In this document: positions 48,531 through 59,200 of the stretch, piece after piece | How positions within the stretch are numbered: position 1 is the first letter of the stretch | Layout of the letters: each line of letters starts with the position of its first letter | From: Streptomyces sp. CB02056 | Lineage (GTDB): Bacteria; Actinomycetota; Actinomycetes; Streptomycetales; Streptomycetaceae | Assembly (NCBI RefSeq): GCF_001905545.1 | Contig: NZ_LIPD01000015.1 | Coordinates: 62,001-126,000, forward strand | Reading direction: 5' to 3' | Length of the DNA stretch: 64,000 bases | The notes under the pieces: generated by a model | What the model was told of the DNA's origin: nothing | What the model saw: the letters and a program-made list of their open reading frames with translations, nothing else | The model's database searches: none | Made by a program: the position numbers and the translations under genes

Positions 48531-51500
48531 TCAGATCCGGTACCAGGAGCGGAAGTCGGATCCAGGGGCGGGTTGGTCGATCGCCCAGGTGGTGCCTGCA
48601 ACGTCGGTGGTCATGACGATCATGGCCCCGTTGTCGAGGAGTGTGACGCGCGGGTCCCCGGCGAAGGTCATGTTCGGGTTGCCGAGGTAGGCGCCGGTGC
48701 TGAACCCGGTGGTCGGGCCGCCCTGGCCGAACAGGGCGATGTGCCCGTTGCTCGTGCGGGCGACGATGTTGACGGTGCCCCCGGCTCCGGCGGACAGCAC
48801 GATGCTGGTGGCGCCGCCGGTGCCGCCGCTGACGCTGATCCTGTACCACTCGCGGAACGGCGTCCCCGGCGCGGCCTGGTCGATGGCCCAGACGTCGCCG
48901 TTGACGTCGATGGCGGCCACGATCATGGTGCCGTTGGAGGCCGTGGTGACGCTCGGGTCCCCGGCGAAGACGGGCGAGGTGGTGCCGAGGTAGGCACCCG
49001 GGCTGTATCCGCTGGTGGGGCTGCCTTGGCCGAAGTAGCCGATGTGCCCGTTCGTCGTGCGGGCGAACAGGTTGGCGGTCCCGCCTCCCGCGGGCGACAG
49101 GACGGCCGCGGAGCGACCCGTGAGGCCGCCGCTGGCGCTGACCTTGAACCAGGCACCGAACGCGGCGCCGGGCGCGGGCTGGTTGGTCGCCCACAGGTCG
49201 CCGGCCGTGTCGACGGCGGTGACGATCATGCTGCCGTTGGCGGCGAGGTTGACGGCGGGGTCCTGGGCGAACACCGGCGCGGAACTGCCGACCGCCGCCG
49301 CGGGGCTGAAGGCCGAGGTGGGCCCGGTCTGGGCGTAGTCGACGATCTGGCCGGTACGGGTGCGGGCGAAGACGTGCACGGTGCCGCCGGAGGCCGGCGA
49401 CAGGATCGGCGCGGGGTCCCCGGTGTGGACGCCAGGGCCGCTGAGCGCGTACCAGTCGCGGAAGCCGCCGGTGGTGCTCGTCTGGTTGGTCGCCCATAGG
49501 CTGCCGTCGGCGTTGGTCTTGACCGCGACGAGGGTGCCGTCGGCGGCGCGTGTCATCGCCGTCGCCGGGCTGCGCAGGCTCTGCCCGCCGTCCAGCGCCG
49601 TGACGGTGTGAAGGTTGCCCTGGGCGGCCAGGCGCGGCTGCCCGAGCCCGGTGGGCGTGCCCGGGTACATCAGCAGGCAGCCGGTGGGGCAGGTGGTGGA
49701 CTGCGCCGTCCCGTCGGCGGTGTAGTAGGTCACCGGGGCGGCGGGGTCGGCCGGGGTGGTGGCGAGGACGTCGCCGGTGGACTGGCCCGGGGTCGGGGTG
49801 AACAGCCGGTAGCCCTTGCCGCTGTCGGCGACGGTGCCGTGCAGGTTGCCCGGGGTCGTGATCAGGGGCCGGTGCTGGGGGTCGAAGCCGGTGGCGTAGA
49901 TCGTGCCGGTGACGGGGGCGCCGACCTGGTAGCCGAGACCGTCGGCGTTGCGGGCGCCTAGGACGAGGCGGACGCGTCCGTACTCGGCGTCGTTCGGGTC
50001 GGTGGTGTTGCGTCGGGCGAGCAGGTCGGGGATGCCGTCGCCGTTGACGTCGCCGGGGGCGAGGACGTCGTAGTCGCTCCAGCCGGAGGCGGAGACGACG
50101 GTGCCGGGCTTCAGTTTGTTGATGTCGGACTCGGTGGCCAGAGGCCCTGCGGCCGTACCGCTGTAGACAACGAGGGAGTCGCCGTCCTTGGCGATCAGGT
50201 CACTACCGGGATCGGTGTCGAGATTCCCGGCGGCGACGATCTGGCTGGTGCCCGACCAGTCGGCCCCGCTGGGATGGAGCAGTTCGGTGCGCTTGGACTC
50301 GTCTGGGGCGCCCATGCCGTTGCCGGGGTAGAGGTAGAGCCGGGTGCCCTGCTTGACGAGGAGGTCCTCGTAGCCGTCCGATGCCTGGCCCGGGCTCTGG
50401 CTGGCGAAGTCACCCCGGTGGGTGATCTGGGCGCCGGACCATCCGGGGTTGGCGACGGTCCGGGGCTGGTCGAAGGTGCCGTCGCCGCGGCCGGGGTAGA
50501 GAACGAGTTCGCCGGTGCTGGTGGCGGCCACCAGGTCGGCGTGTCCGTCGCCGGTCAGGTCCCCGGGTCGGTCACCGACGAGCGCCGCGTCGGTGGCGTC
50601 GTGGACGAAGTTGCTGCGGGCGGTGGTGATCAGCCTGGTGCTGGAGTTCGGGCCGCCGTCCGAGCCGTCATAGGGGGAGAGGTTGCCTGCCTTGTCCATG
50701 GCCTGGACGGTGAGTCGGTTGGTCGGCCACAGAGTAGGGGTCACGGAGACCGTGGCGGTCCCGTCCGGGCCGGCGTCCACCCAGGTCCCGCCGCAGCCCT
50801 GGTTGACCACGGGCAGGGGCTTGTTGAGGGAGTAGCAGAAGCCCTTCAGGCCGAACTGGTCGCTGGAGGCGAACTTGACCGTGCGCGGGGTGCGGGCGGG
50901 CACGTCCTCGATGTCGATGCTGTGGCCGTCGGCGGAGGTGACGGTCGGCTTGGACGGCGGGGTGCTGTCCACGTTGAAACCGCAGTCACGGCCGAAACCC
51001 GAGCCGGCGATGCCGTCCTCCGCCTGAACGTGCCACTTGTAGCGGCCGCCGTCACGCATCTTGGCCCAGCCGAGCCTCGTGATGGCCCAGGTCCCGTTGG
51101 GGGCAGAGGCCCGATCGACCAGGATGTACTGCCCGGTGTCGTGGTCCCAGGCCTCGAACTTGGCGCTCAGGGCGACGTCGCTGTCAGGGTCGGAGATCCT
51201 GGCGGTCAGGACGACGTCGTTGCGGCCGACGGTGGGCCAGGCGGCCGGGTCGCTGACGCACGGTACGTTGACGTTGCTGCTGCTGCCCGGCGTCCACTGC
51301 CCCTCCCAGGCCGCGTAGTCGTGGAGGACGGGGGGCCGGTTGTAGGTGATCTCCAGCCAGGGGTTGTTCTTGAACCGCTTGTAGCTGTTCTTGTTGCCGA
51401 GGTAGTTGTCCGGGGTGCGCAGTCCGAAGGTGACGCTGTCGTCGCCCCGGTCGGCGACGCCCTGGACGACCTGGCGCAGGTTCTCGGTGCTGAAGTCCGC

Positions 51501-52883
51501 GCCCTGCACACCGGGGCAGAAGCCGGGGTTGCCATGGGCGAAGGCCTTGGCATCGAGCTGCCAGATCCAGGAGGCCTGGTTGTTCCACGTCGGCGTGGTG
51601 GTGTTGATGGGGCCGGTGGCCCAGAGTTCGGTGTTACCCGCCGCGGCCGGGTCGCAGCCCCAGGAGTGGGTCTCCTCGACGTGGAAGGTCGCCGACATGA
51701 TGGTGGCGCCGGCCAGGCCGCGGGTGTTCATCTCGAAGTAGGAGCGGGTGTTGCCGCTGCCGTTGTAGCCGACGCGGGGCTCGTCCGCCGGGTTGTCGGA
51801 GTGCCAGCCGTTGCCGTCCGGGTAGGCGTCGTTGGGCGTGGCGGAGTAGACGACCGCCCAGCGGTTGCGCCAGCCGTCGGTGAACGTCGGGTCGATGACG
51901 ACCGGGAAGACGGTGTCGGCGCCGTGCAGCAGGTCGGCGTCCGGGGTGACCCGCAGGGTGTCTGCGGTGATCTCGGTGGCCATCGTCTTCGGCGCGTGCT
52001 CGCCACTGCCGGCGGCGGCCGGGTCCGACGGCGGGGTGCTGCCGGCGGACGGGGCCGCTGCCAGTGCGGCCTTGGCCTTCAACGGGGAGGCGGTGGCGGT
52101 GGGCTGCTGCTGTTGGGCAGCGGCGGCCGGGGCGTGGGAGTCCCACATCCGCGGGGCCTCCGCCGTGAAGACCGTGCCGCCGGCCGTGTCGGTCGCGGCG
52201 ATCCGGCCGTCCTTGTCGGCGTTGAGCGTGATGCCCGCGGTCTTCAGGCCGTAGGTGACCTGGACCAGGCGGGGGTCGTTCACGGCCTGGCGGGTCTTGA
52301 CGACCAGCTGGTGGGCGAAGCCGTCGGCCTCGGCGAGGACCTTCAGGTCCACCCCGGGCAGCACATCGCGGTACAGGGCTGTGCTGCCGTTCAGCTCGGG
52401 CTGCGGCAGCGGCGTCGGCCAGGTGATGGCGAGGGACTTGCCGTCCTTCTGCATGGTGGCCAGCGCGGTGCTGCCGCCGGCGGAGAACGTCATCGGGAAG
52501 ACGGAGGCCTTCGGCGCGATGGTTCCGTCGGAACGGCGCTCCAGCGTGGCGTCGGCCGGCTGCCACTGCCCACCGACCTTCGCGCGGACCGGCCGCGCGT
52601 GCCGACGCAGGGTGAAGCTGCCGTCGGGGTTCGCCACGAGGTCGGTCGTCTCGTCCTGCCGGCCCGCGACCTCGACAGGCTTTCTGGTCTGATGAGCCTT
52701 CAAAAAAGCTTCTTGCTCAGGGGTGTTCGGTCGAGGGGTGGTGGAAGTTCTTCCGCTGTCCGCGCGGGCGGGAATTGGTCCCATCGCTGCGATTCCGACG
52801 GTGGCCGCTGCGATCAGCGCGGCCGCCGACTTTTGGGTCGTTCGCCCTATTCGGCGGGCGTTGTGATGGTGCATCCCCTTCAC
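48531..52883 (-). CDS. Large secreted DNRLRE/FG-GAP protein with lectin-like repeats
   Basis: A 1450-aa exported protein. The signal peptide (about 1-42) is followed by a SpvB/RHS-partner-like N-terminal region (TLRRHARPVRAKVGGQWQPA; RDVLPGVDLKVLAEADGFAH), a DNRLRE-type domain (about 330-520, GYNGSGNTRSYFEMNTRGLA), Ig/Fn-like segments (about 530-750), FG-GAP/VCBS calcium repeats (GDLTGDGHADLVAA, GDVNGDGIPDLLARR), and four tail repeats (about 1095-1450) of the form FARTxNGHIxxFGQG, GDPxVTxxxNGxMIV and DVWAIDQxAPG. Divergent from the RHS toxin gene, so it may be a co-exported or surface partner. The start may be GTG 52883 or ATG 52874. Confidence 0.85.
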   Translation of the reverse strand: MKGMHHHNARRIGRTTQKSAAALIAAATVGIAAMGPIPARADSGRTSTTPRPNTPEQEAFLKAHQTRKPVEVAGRQDETTDLVANPDGSFTLRRHARPVRAKVGGQWQPADATLERRSDGTIAPKASVFPMTFSAGGSTALATMQKDGKSLAITWPTPLPQPELNGSTALYRDVLPGVDLKVLAEADGFAHQLVVKTRQAVNDPRLVQVTYGLKTAGITLNADKDGRIAATDTAGGTVFTAEAPRMWDSHAPAAAAQQQQPTATASPLKAKAALAAAPSAGSTPPSDPAAAGSGEHAPKTMATEITADTLRVTPDADLLHGADTVFPVVIDPTFTDGWRNRWAVVYSATPNDAYPDGNGWHSDNPADEPRVGYNGSGNTRSYFEMNTRGLAGATIMSATFHVEETHSWGCDPAAAGNTELWATGPINTTTPTWNNQASWIWQLDAKAFAHGNPGFCPGVQGADFSTENLRQVVQGVADRGDDSVTFGLRTPDNYLGNKNSYKRFKNNPWLEITYNRPPVLHDYAAWEGQWTPGSSSNVNVPCVSDPAAWPTVGRNDVVLTARISDPDSDVALSAKFEAWDHDTGQYILVDRASAPNGTWAITRLGWAKMRDGGRYKWHVQAEDGIAGSGFGRDCGFNVDSTPPSKPTVTSADGHSIDIEDVPARTPRTVKFASSDQFGLKGFCYSLNKPLPVVNQGCGGTWVDAGPDGTATVSVTPTLWPTNRLTVQAMDKAGNLSPYDGSDGGPNSSTRLITTARSNFVHDATDAALVGDRPGDLTGDGHADLVAATSTGELVLYPGRGDGTFDQPRTVANPGWSGAQITHRGDFASQSPGQASDGYEDLLVKQGTRLYLYPGNGMGAPDESKRTELLHPSGADWSGTSQIVAAGNLDTDPGSDLIAKDGDSLVVYSGTAAGPLATESDINKLKPGTVVSASGWSDYDVLAPGDVNGDGIPDLLARRNTTDPNDAEYGRVRLVLGARNADGLGYQVGAPVTGTIYATGFDPQHRPLITTPGNLHGTVADSGKGYRLFTPTPGQSTGDVLATTPADPAAPVTYYTADGTAQSTTCPTGCLLMYPGTPTGLGQPRLAAQGNLHTVTALDGGQSLRSPATAMTRAADGTLVAVKTNADGSLWATNQTSTTGGFRDWYALSGPGVHTGDPAPILSPASGGTVHVFARTRTGQIVDYAQTGPTSAFSPAAAVGSSAPVFAQDPAVNLAANGSMIVTAVDTAGDLWATNQPAPGAAFGAWFKVSASGGLTGRSAAVLSPAGGGTANLFARTTNGHIGYFGQGSPTSGYSPGAYLGTTSPVFAGDPSVTTASNGTMIVAAIDVNGDVWAIDQAAPGTPFREWYRISVSGGTGGATSIVLSAGAGGTVNIVARTSNGHIALFGQGGPTTGFSTGAYLGNPNMTFAGDPRVTLLDNGAMIVMTTDVAGTTWAIDQPAPGSDFRSWYRI

Positions 52884-53230
52884 TTTCTGTTCGGTTCGAG
52901 GGCGCCCCCATCATGCAAGCGAGTGGTGACGATCCGGTGGAGTGTGAGGTGGCCGGATCTGAGGGGAGGGGGAAAACAGATGCCACATTGTGATCACACG
53001 GCGCGGAGAGTGAGTAAGAAGGGAGGACTTTATGAGACAAAGCCGTATTTTGCGACATGCTGTCAATGCGGAGGGGTGTCGCCGAGTGTGTGAAGGAGTT
53101 ATAAAAGAGAGATAAATGACCTTCGGTCAGGTGCGTGACGAATCATCAACGAGCGTCTCGTCAGCAGCCCTTGATAGCGTCCCGCCGGGTGTGATCGCAC
53201 CCGCACAAGACGACCAGAGGAAAGAAACGG
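52884..53230. other. AT-rich divergent promoter region of the RHS locus
   Basis: A 347-bp gap between two divergent large genes, strikingly AT-rich for this genome around 52990-53120 (TTATAAAAGAGAGATAAATG and similar). It contains the palindrome TGTGATCACA and a small TGACC-TTC-GGTCA hairpin (53115-53127). It may bind a nucleoid protein such as Lsr2, which silences AT-rich acquired DNA; that is inference. Confidence 0.5.
52989..52998. promoter_or_regulatory. Palindrome TGTGATCACA, candidate operator
   Basis: A perfect 10-bp palindrome 106 bp upstream of the 1450-aa gene start and 233 bp upstream of the RHS start. Its TGTGA half-sites recall Crp/Fnr sites but without the usual spacer. No regulator is assigned. 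Confidence 0.3.
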
Positions 53231-56200
53231 ATGCATCCATCCGAAGCGGGCGCATTGCCCGGACCGCGAACGCGACGGTCCGAGGCAATAACACGCCCAG
53301 TACTCCGTAAAGTTGTGCCCATAGCCGTGACGGCTCTGATCGCCGCCGCTGTGCAGATTCCGGCCATCGCGGTAGCGGCCGGCAGCGAGTTCAAGCTGCC
53401 GCCCGTCCAGCACGTCGAGGCCGTCCCGCTCTCCAAGGTCGAGGTGGAGCGCCCGAAGGCGGCCCAGCCCCCGACTGCGCCCCCGACTGCGCCTCCGGCT
53501 GCGGCATGGCCCAAGCCAGGGAAGGCCGAGGTCGACGTGCCGGCGGCCTCGGCGCCGAAGTCCTCGCCCCAGGGGAAGGCGCCCGGCCTCCCGCTGACCG
53601 TCACCTCCGTCGGGTCGGAGCCGGCGGCGGGCGGGAAGTCGAAGGTCCGGGTGGCCGTGTCGGACCGGGCTGCGGCGGCCATCGTGGGTCTCGACGGTGT
53701 CCTGGTCAACCTGGAGCCGGTGGCGGGCAGCGCCACGCCGGACAAGGCCCGGGTCCAGCTGGACTACAAGGCCTTTCGGGAGTCGTTTGGGGCCGACTGG
53801 GGTTCGCGCCTGACCTTCGTTCAGCTTCCCCCGTGTGCGCTGACCACGCCGGACCAGCCGCAGTGCCGCACGGCCACGCCGCTGGCCGCGTCGAATGACA
53901 CCAAGGCCGGCACCCTGACGGCGGATGTCGTGGTCTCCGCACCCGTTGACCAGGTTCCCGCTGACGGCGCCGTCAAGGCGTCGTTCGTCCAGGCGGCGAG
54001 TGCGTCGGTCGCCGGTGCGACGGTTCTGGCCGCCACCGCCGGGGCATCGGGCCCGGAGGGCAACTACAAGGCGACCTCGCTCTCCCCGTCCAGCACCTGG
54101 TCGGTGACCGGCAACACCGGTTCCTTCGACTGGTCCTACCCGATCGAGCTGCCGCCGGTTCCCGGCGGCATGGCTCCCAAGGTCGCCCTCGGCTACTCGT
54201 CCGGGGCCATCGACGGGCGTACCGCGTCCACCAACAACCAGTCCTCGTGGATCGGTGACGGCTGGGACTACAACCCCGGCTTCGTCGAGCGCAGCTACAC
54301 CGCGTGCACAGATGACAAGGGTTCGGGCAGCAACGCTCCCGCCACGGGTGGTGACCTGTGCTGGAAGTCCGACAACGCCATGGTCTCGCTCAACGGGAGC
54401 GCCTCCGCACTGGTGCGCGATGACGCGAGCGGTACGTGGAAGCTGTCGAAAGACGACGGTTCGCGGGTGGAGAAGCTCAACGGCAACGCGTCGGACACCG
54501 CCAACGGCGACACCGACAACGAGTACTGGAAGGTCACCACGACCGACGGCACCCAGTACTTCTTCGGCAAGAACCGCCTGCCTGGCTGGAGCGCCGGCAA
54601 GCCCGAGACCGGTGCGGCCCTGACCGTGCCCGTGTTCGGCAACCAGCCCGGCGAGCCGGGCTACGCGCCCGCGTTCAAGGACTCCTCGCGCGACCGGGCC
54701 TGGCGCTGGCAGCTCGACTACGTCGTGGACCCGCACGGCAATGCGGTGGCGTACTTCTACGACCAGGAGAAGAACGCCTACGCCAAGAACAGTGGCGCCG
54801 CCACCAGTACCCCCAAGGCGGACGCGGTCTACACCCGTGCTGTCACGCTGAACCGCATCGAGTACGGCCACCGGGCCGGCCAGGTCTACGGTGCGTCGCC
54901 CGCGGGCAAGGTCACCTTCTCCACTGCCGACCGGTGTGTGGCGGCGGACTGCTCCTTCACCAAGGCCAATGCCGCCAACTGGTTCGACACCCCGGTCGAC
55001 CAGTCCTGCGACAAGGACCAGGACTGCCGCAACAGCTCCCCGACCTTCTGGTCCAAGCGGCGCGTAACGGGCATCAGCACGCAGGCCCTGCAGGGCGACG
55101 GCAGCTACCGGGACATCGACGCCTGGAGCCTGGACCAGTACTTCCCTGCCACCGGTGACAGCGGCGGCCGGGCCATGTGGCTGCAGTCCATCACCCGTAC
55201 CGCCAAGGCCGGCACCACCGCGCAGACGCTCCAGCCGGTGACCTTCGGCGGGGACCTGCGCCCCAACCGGGTCGACTCGGCCGAGGGCCGGCCGCCGATG
55301 AACCGGTACCGGGTCAACCGGATCACCTCCGAGACCGGCTCCAACACCGACATCACGTACACCGCCATCGACTGCGCTGCGGGGTCTGTTCCCGCCCTGG
55401 ACAGCAACACCAGGCGCTGCTATCCGACGTGGTGGACCCCCGAGGGCGCGGTCGACCCGGTCCTCGACTGGTTCCACAAGTACCTCGTGGAGAAGGTCAC
55501 CGAGCACGACCTGGTCGCCGGCTCGGGATCCCCCGACAAGGTCACCGCGTACGAGTACCTCGACGGGGCCGCCTGGCGGCGCGACAACTCCGAGCTCACC
55601 CCGGACAAGCAGCGCACCTGGAGCGACTTCCGCGGCTACCAGCGGGTCCGCACCCGCGTCGGCGACTCCGGCAAGAGCCTGACCGAGACCGTCTACTTCC
55701 GCGGCATGGACGGCGACACCCTCGCCAACGGTCAGCCGAGGCCGGTCAGCCCCCTCCAGGGTGTCAAGGACAGCAACGAACTCGCCGGCTATGCTCGCGA
55801 GACCATCGTCTACGACGGTGACGGTGGCAAGCCGATCACCAGCACGGTGAACAACCCCTGGGTCCGAGGCACCGCGAGCCGGGCGGTGAAGGCCCTGCCC
55901 AGCAAGGACGGCAAGCCCACCGCCACCCCGCCGGGCGAGACCGGCCGGCCCGAAGCCGCAGTCCTGCCCCCGGTGACCGCCTCGATGGTCCGCACCGAGA
56001 GCACGACGACGAAGGCGCTCCAGCCGGACGGCAGCACCGCCCGTACCGCGCGGTCGAGTAGCACCTTCGACGACTACGGTCAGGTCAAGACCGTCTCGGA
56101 CGAGGGCGACACGAACGTCACCGGTGACGAGCAGTGCACCCGCACCACCTACGTCACCCCCGACACCGCCAACTGGCTGATCTCCTACCCGCAGTCCGTC

Positions 56201-59200
56201 CAGACCGCCAGCACGCTCTGCTCGACCGCCGCTACGCCGGTGACCGTTACGAGCGAAGCCAGGACGGCCTACGACGGCAAGCCCCTCGGGTCAGCACCGG
56301 AGCCGGGCAAGGGCAGCGCCATCACGACGGAAGCCCTGGATCGCTACGACGGCGCCACCCCGCACTACCTGACGGCCGTCACCACCGCGTACGACCAGTA
56401 CGGGCGAGTCACCTCCGTCAAGGACGTCAACAACGCCGAGACCACGACGTCCTACACTCCGGCGAGCGGCTCCCAGGCCACCGTCGTTCAGTCCACCAAC
56501 CCCAAGCAGTTCACGACCACCACCAGCTACGACGGCCTGCGTGCCCTGCCGGTGAAGGTCGTCGACGCCAACAACCGCACCACGTACGTCGACTACGACG
56601 CCATGGGCCGCACCACGGCCGTGTGGAACCCGGGCCGGGACAAGAGCGCCTCGGCCAGTACGACGTACGCCTACACCATCGAGCCGGGCAAGCAGCCAGC
56701 CGTCACGACCAGGACCCTGCTCGATGGTGGTGACTACCGCACCAGCATCGCCCTGTTCGACGGTCTGCTGCGTCCGCGTCAGGTCCAGGAGGAGGCGCAC
56801 GGCGGCAGCACCGCCCACAACGGCGGCCGCAACATCACCGACAGCTTCTACGACAGCCACGGCCGGGTCTACCGGTCCAACGCGGCGTACCATGCCGACG
56901 GGCCTCCGGTCGCGGCGCTGTGGATTGGCCTGGACAACAAGGTCCCGTCCCAGACGGAGACCGAGTTCGACGGCCTCGACCGGCCCACCGCCGGCATCTT
57001 CAAGTCCCTGAACATGGAGAAGTGGCGCTCCACCACCCGCTACGGCGTGAACTGGAGCGCGACGACCCCGCCCGACGGCGGCACCCCCACGCTCACCATC
57101 ACCGATGCCCGGGGCCGTACCTCCGAGGTGCGGCACTACAAGAGCGGGAGCCCGGACTTCGACGCCCCCGTGTCGGCGTACGAGGCCCTGAAGTATTCCT
57201 ACAACCCGGCCGGCAAGCTCACCCGGTTCACCGACGCCGCGGGCAACGCCTGGACCTGGGAGTACGACCTGCTCGGCCGCCAGGCCAAGGCCGTCGACCC
57301 GGACAAGGGCACCACCACCAGCACCTACAACACTGACGGCACACTTGCCACCGTCACGGACGCTCGTGGCAAGACGCTCGCGTATGCCTACGATGTCCTC
57401 GGCCGCAAGACGGGGATGTTCGACGGCTCCACCACGGGGACCAAGCTGGCGGAGTGGGCCTACGACACCCTGCCCGGCAGTAACGGTCTGGCCACCGGCA
57501 GCACCCGCTGGGAGAACGGCAAGGCCTACACCACCGGCATCACCGGGTTCGACGGCGCGGCCCGACCCACCGGAACCACCGTCACCGTCCCGGACAGCGA
57601 AGGACTGCTCGCCGGCACCTACAACGCCTCCCAGACCTACACGCCCAACACCGGCCTGGTCGACACCACGACCTATCCGGCCGGCGGCGGACTCCCGCAG
57701 GAGACCGTCCGCCGCAACTACACGCCGCTGGGTCTGCCCACCACGGTGAGCGGCGGCAGCCGGGTGTACTCGCTCGGCAACACCTACTCGCCGCTGGGCC
57801 AGCTCCAGCAGAGTGTCACCGGCAACGTCGGGTCCAGGGCGGTCCAGACCTACGACTACGAGAACGCGACCCAGCGACTCGCTCTCGTCCAGACCGACCG
57901 GGAGCGCAGCGGCCCGCAGACCCTCGACAAGAAGACCTACACCTACAACCCGGTCGGAAACATCACCCGGGTCCGCGACGACCGCGACAACGCAACTGTC
58001 GCGGACACCCAGTGCTACACGTACGACTTCGCCCAGCGTCTGACCGATGCCTGGTCGTCGACCGACGATTGCGTGGCCAAGCCGACCTCGACCACTGCCC
58101 CCTATGTCGGCGGAGTGGACCCGTACTGGAGTAGCTACACCTACGACGCGGCCGGCAACCGGACCCAGGCGACCAACCGCAGCTTCGGTGCCGCCCCCGG
58201 TCCGCTGATGGACACCGGTAAGGTGACCTCCGTCGCCATCGCCGGTGACGGGCAGACCGCCTCCGTCGCGATCGCCGACGGCCAGGTCTACCTCGCCCAG
58301 CAGCGCGCCGACGGCACGTGGGCCAACTTCGAGAACCTGCACAAGACCCAGGCCGGGCCTCTGCCCGCCGCCGTCGAGTACGTCGTGGCGGCCTGGGCCG
58401 ACAACACCCTGCAGATCATGGCCGTCGCCGGCGGCAGGGTGTGGCACACCCTGCGCGACGCCAACGGCAAGTGGGGAGGGTGGGGCGACGTCACCAACGT
58501 GGTCGGGCCCATCACCAACCCGAGCCAGCTCTCGCTGTCCGCCACCGCCTCCGGTCTGGAGGTCCTCGCCCTGTCCGACGGCGTGCTCAAGCACACCCTG
58601 CGCAGGCCCGACGGTGTCTGGGCGGGCTGGGGCAACGTCTACGGCGAGACCGGCAGCCTCACCGGAGCCACCCGTGTCACCAGCGCGGCCACTGGCTCCG
58701 GCCTCGAGGTCATCGTGATCGCGGGCGACAGGCTCTGGCACACCGTGCGCTTCGGCAACGGCATCTGGCAGAAGTGGGGTGACGTCTACGGCGCCACCGG
58801 TGCGCTCACCTCGCCCACCAGCCTCACCGCCACCGCGACCGGCGCCGGCCTCGAAGTCGCCGCCATCGCGGGCGGAAACATCTGGCACACCATCCGCAAG
58901 CCCGACGCCACCTGGGCGGGCTGGGGCAACGTCAGCCAGGTCGTCGGCCAGCTCAACCAGCCCACGTCCGCAGCGGTCGTCAGCTCCGGCGGTGACCTGA
59001 AGCTCATCACGGTCGCCAGTGGGGCGATCAACTACACCAAGCGGGCCTACGCCACCGGAAGCTGGCTGCCCTGGGCGCAGCTCACCCAGATCCCCGAGAA
59101 CCCGCCGAGCGACCAGACCCAGCGCACCTCCACCTACCCCGCCGCGGGAGGCAGCCGGCCCCACGCCCTGTCCCGGGTCGACATCACCGGGACCGGCGCC

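Noticed and set aside
53116..53310. 64-codon plus-strand ORF overlapping the RHS start
   Set aside because: Weak ribosome binding site, runs into the RHS gene in another frame and has no recognisable features; a leader peptide cannot be excluded but is unsupported.
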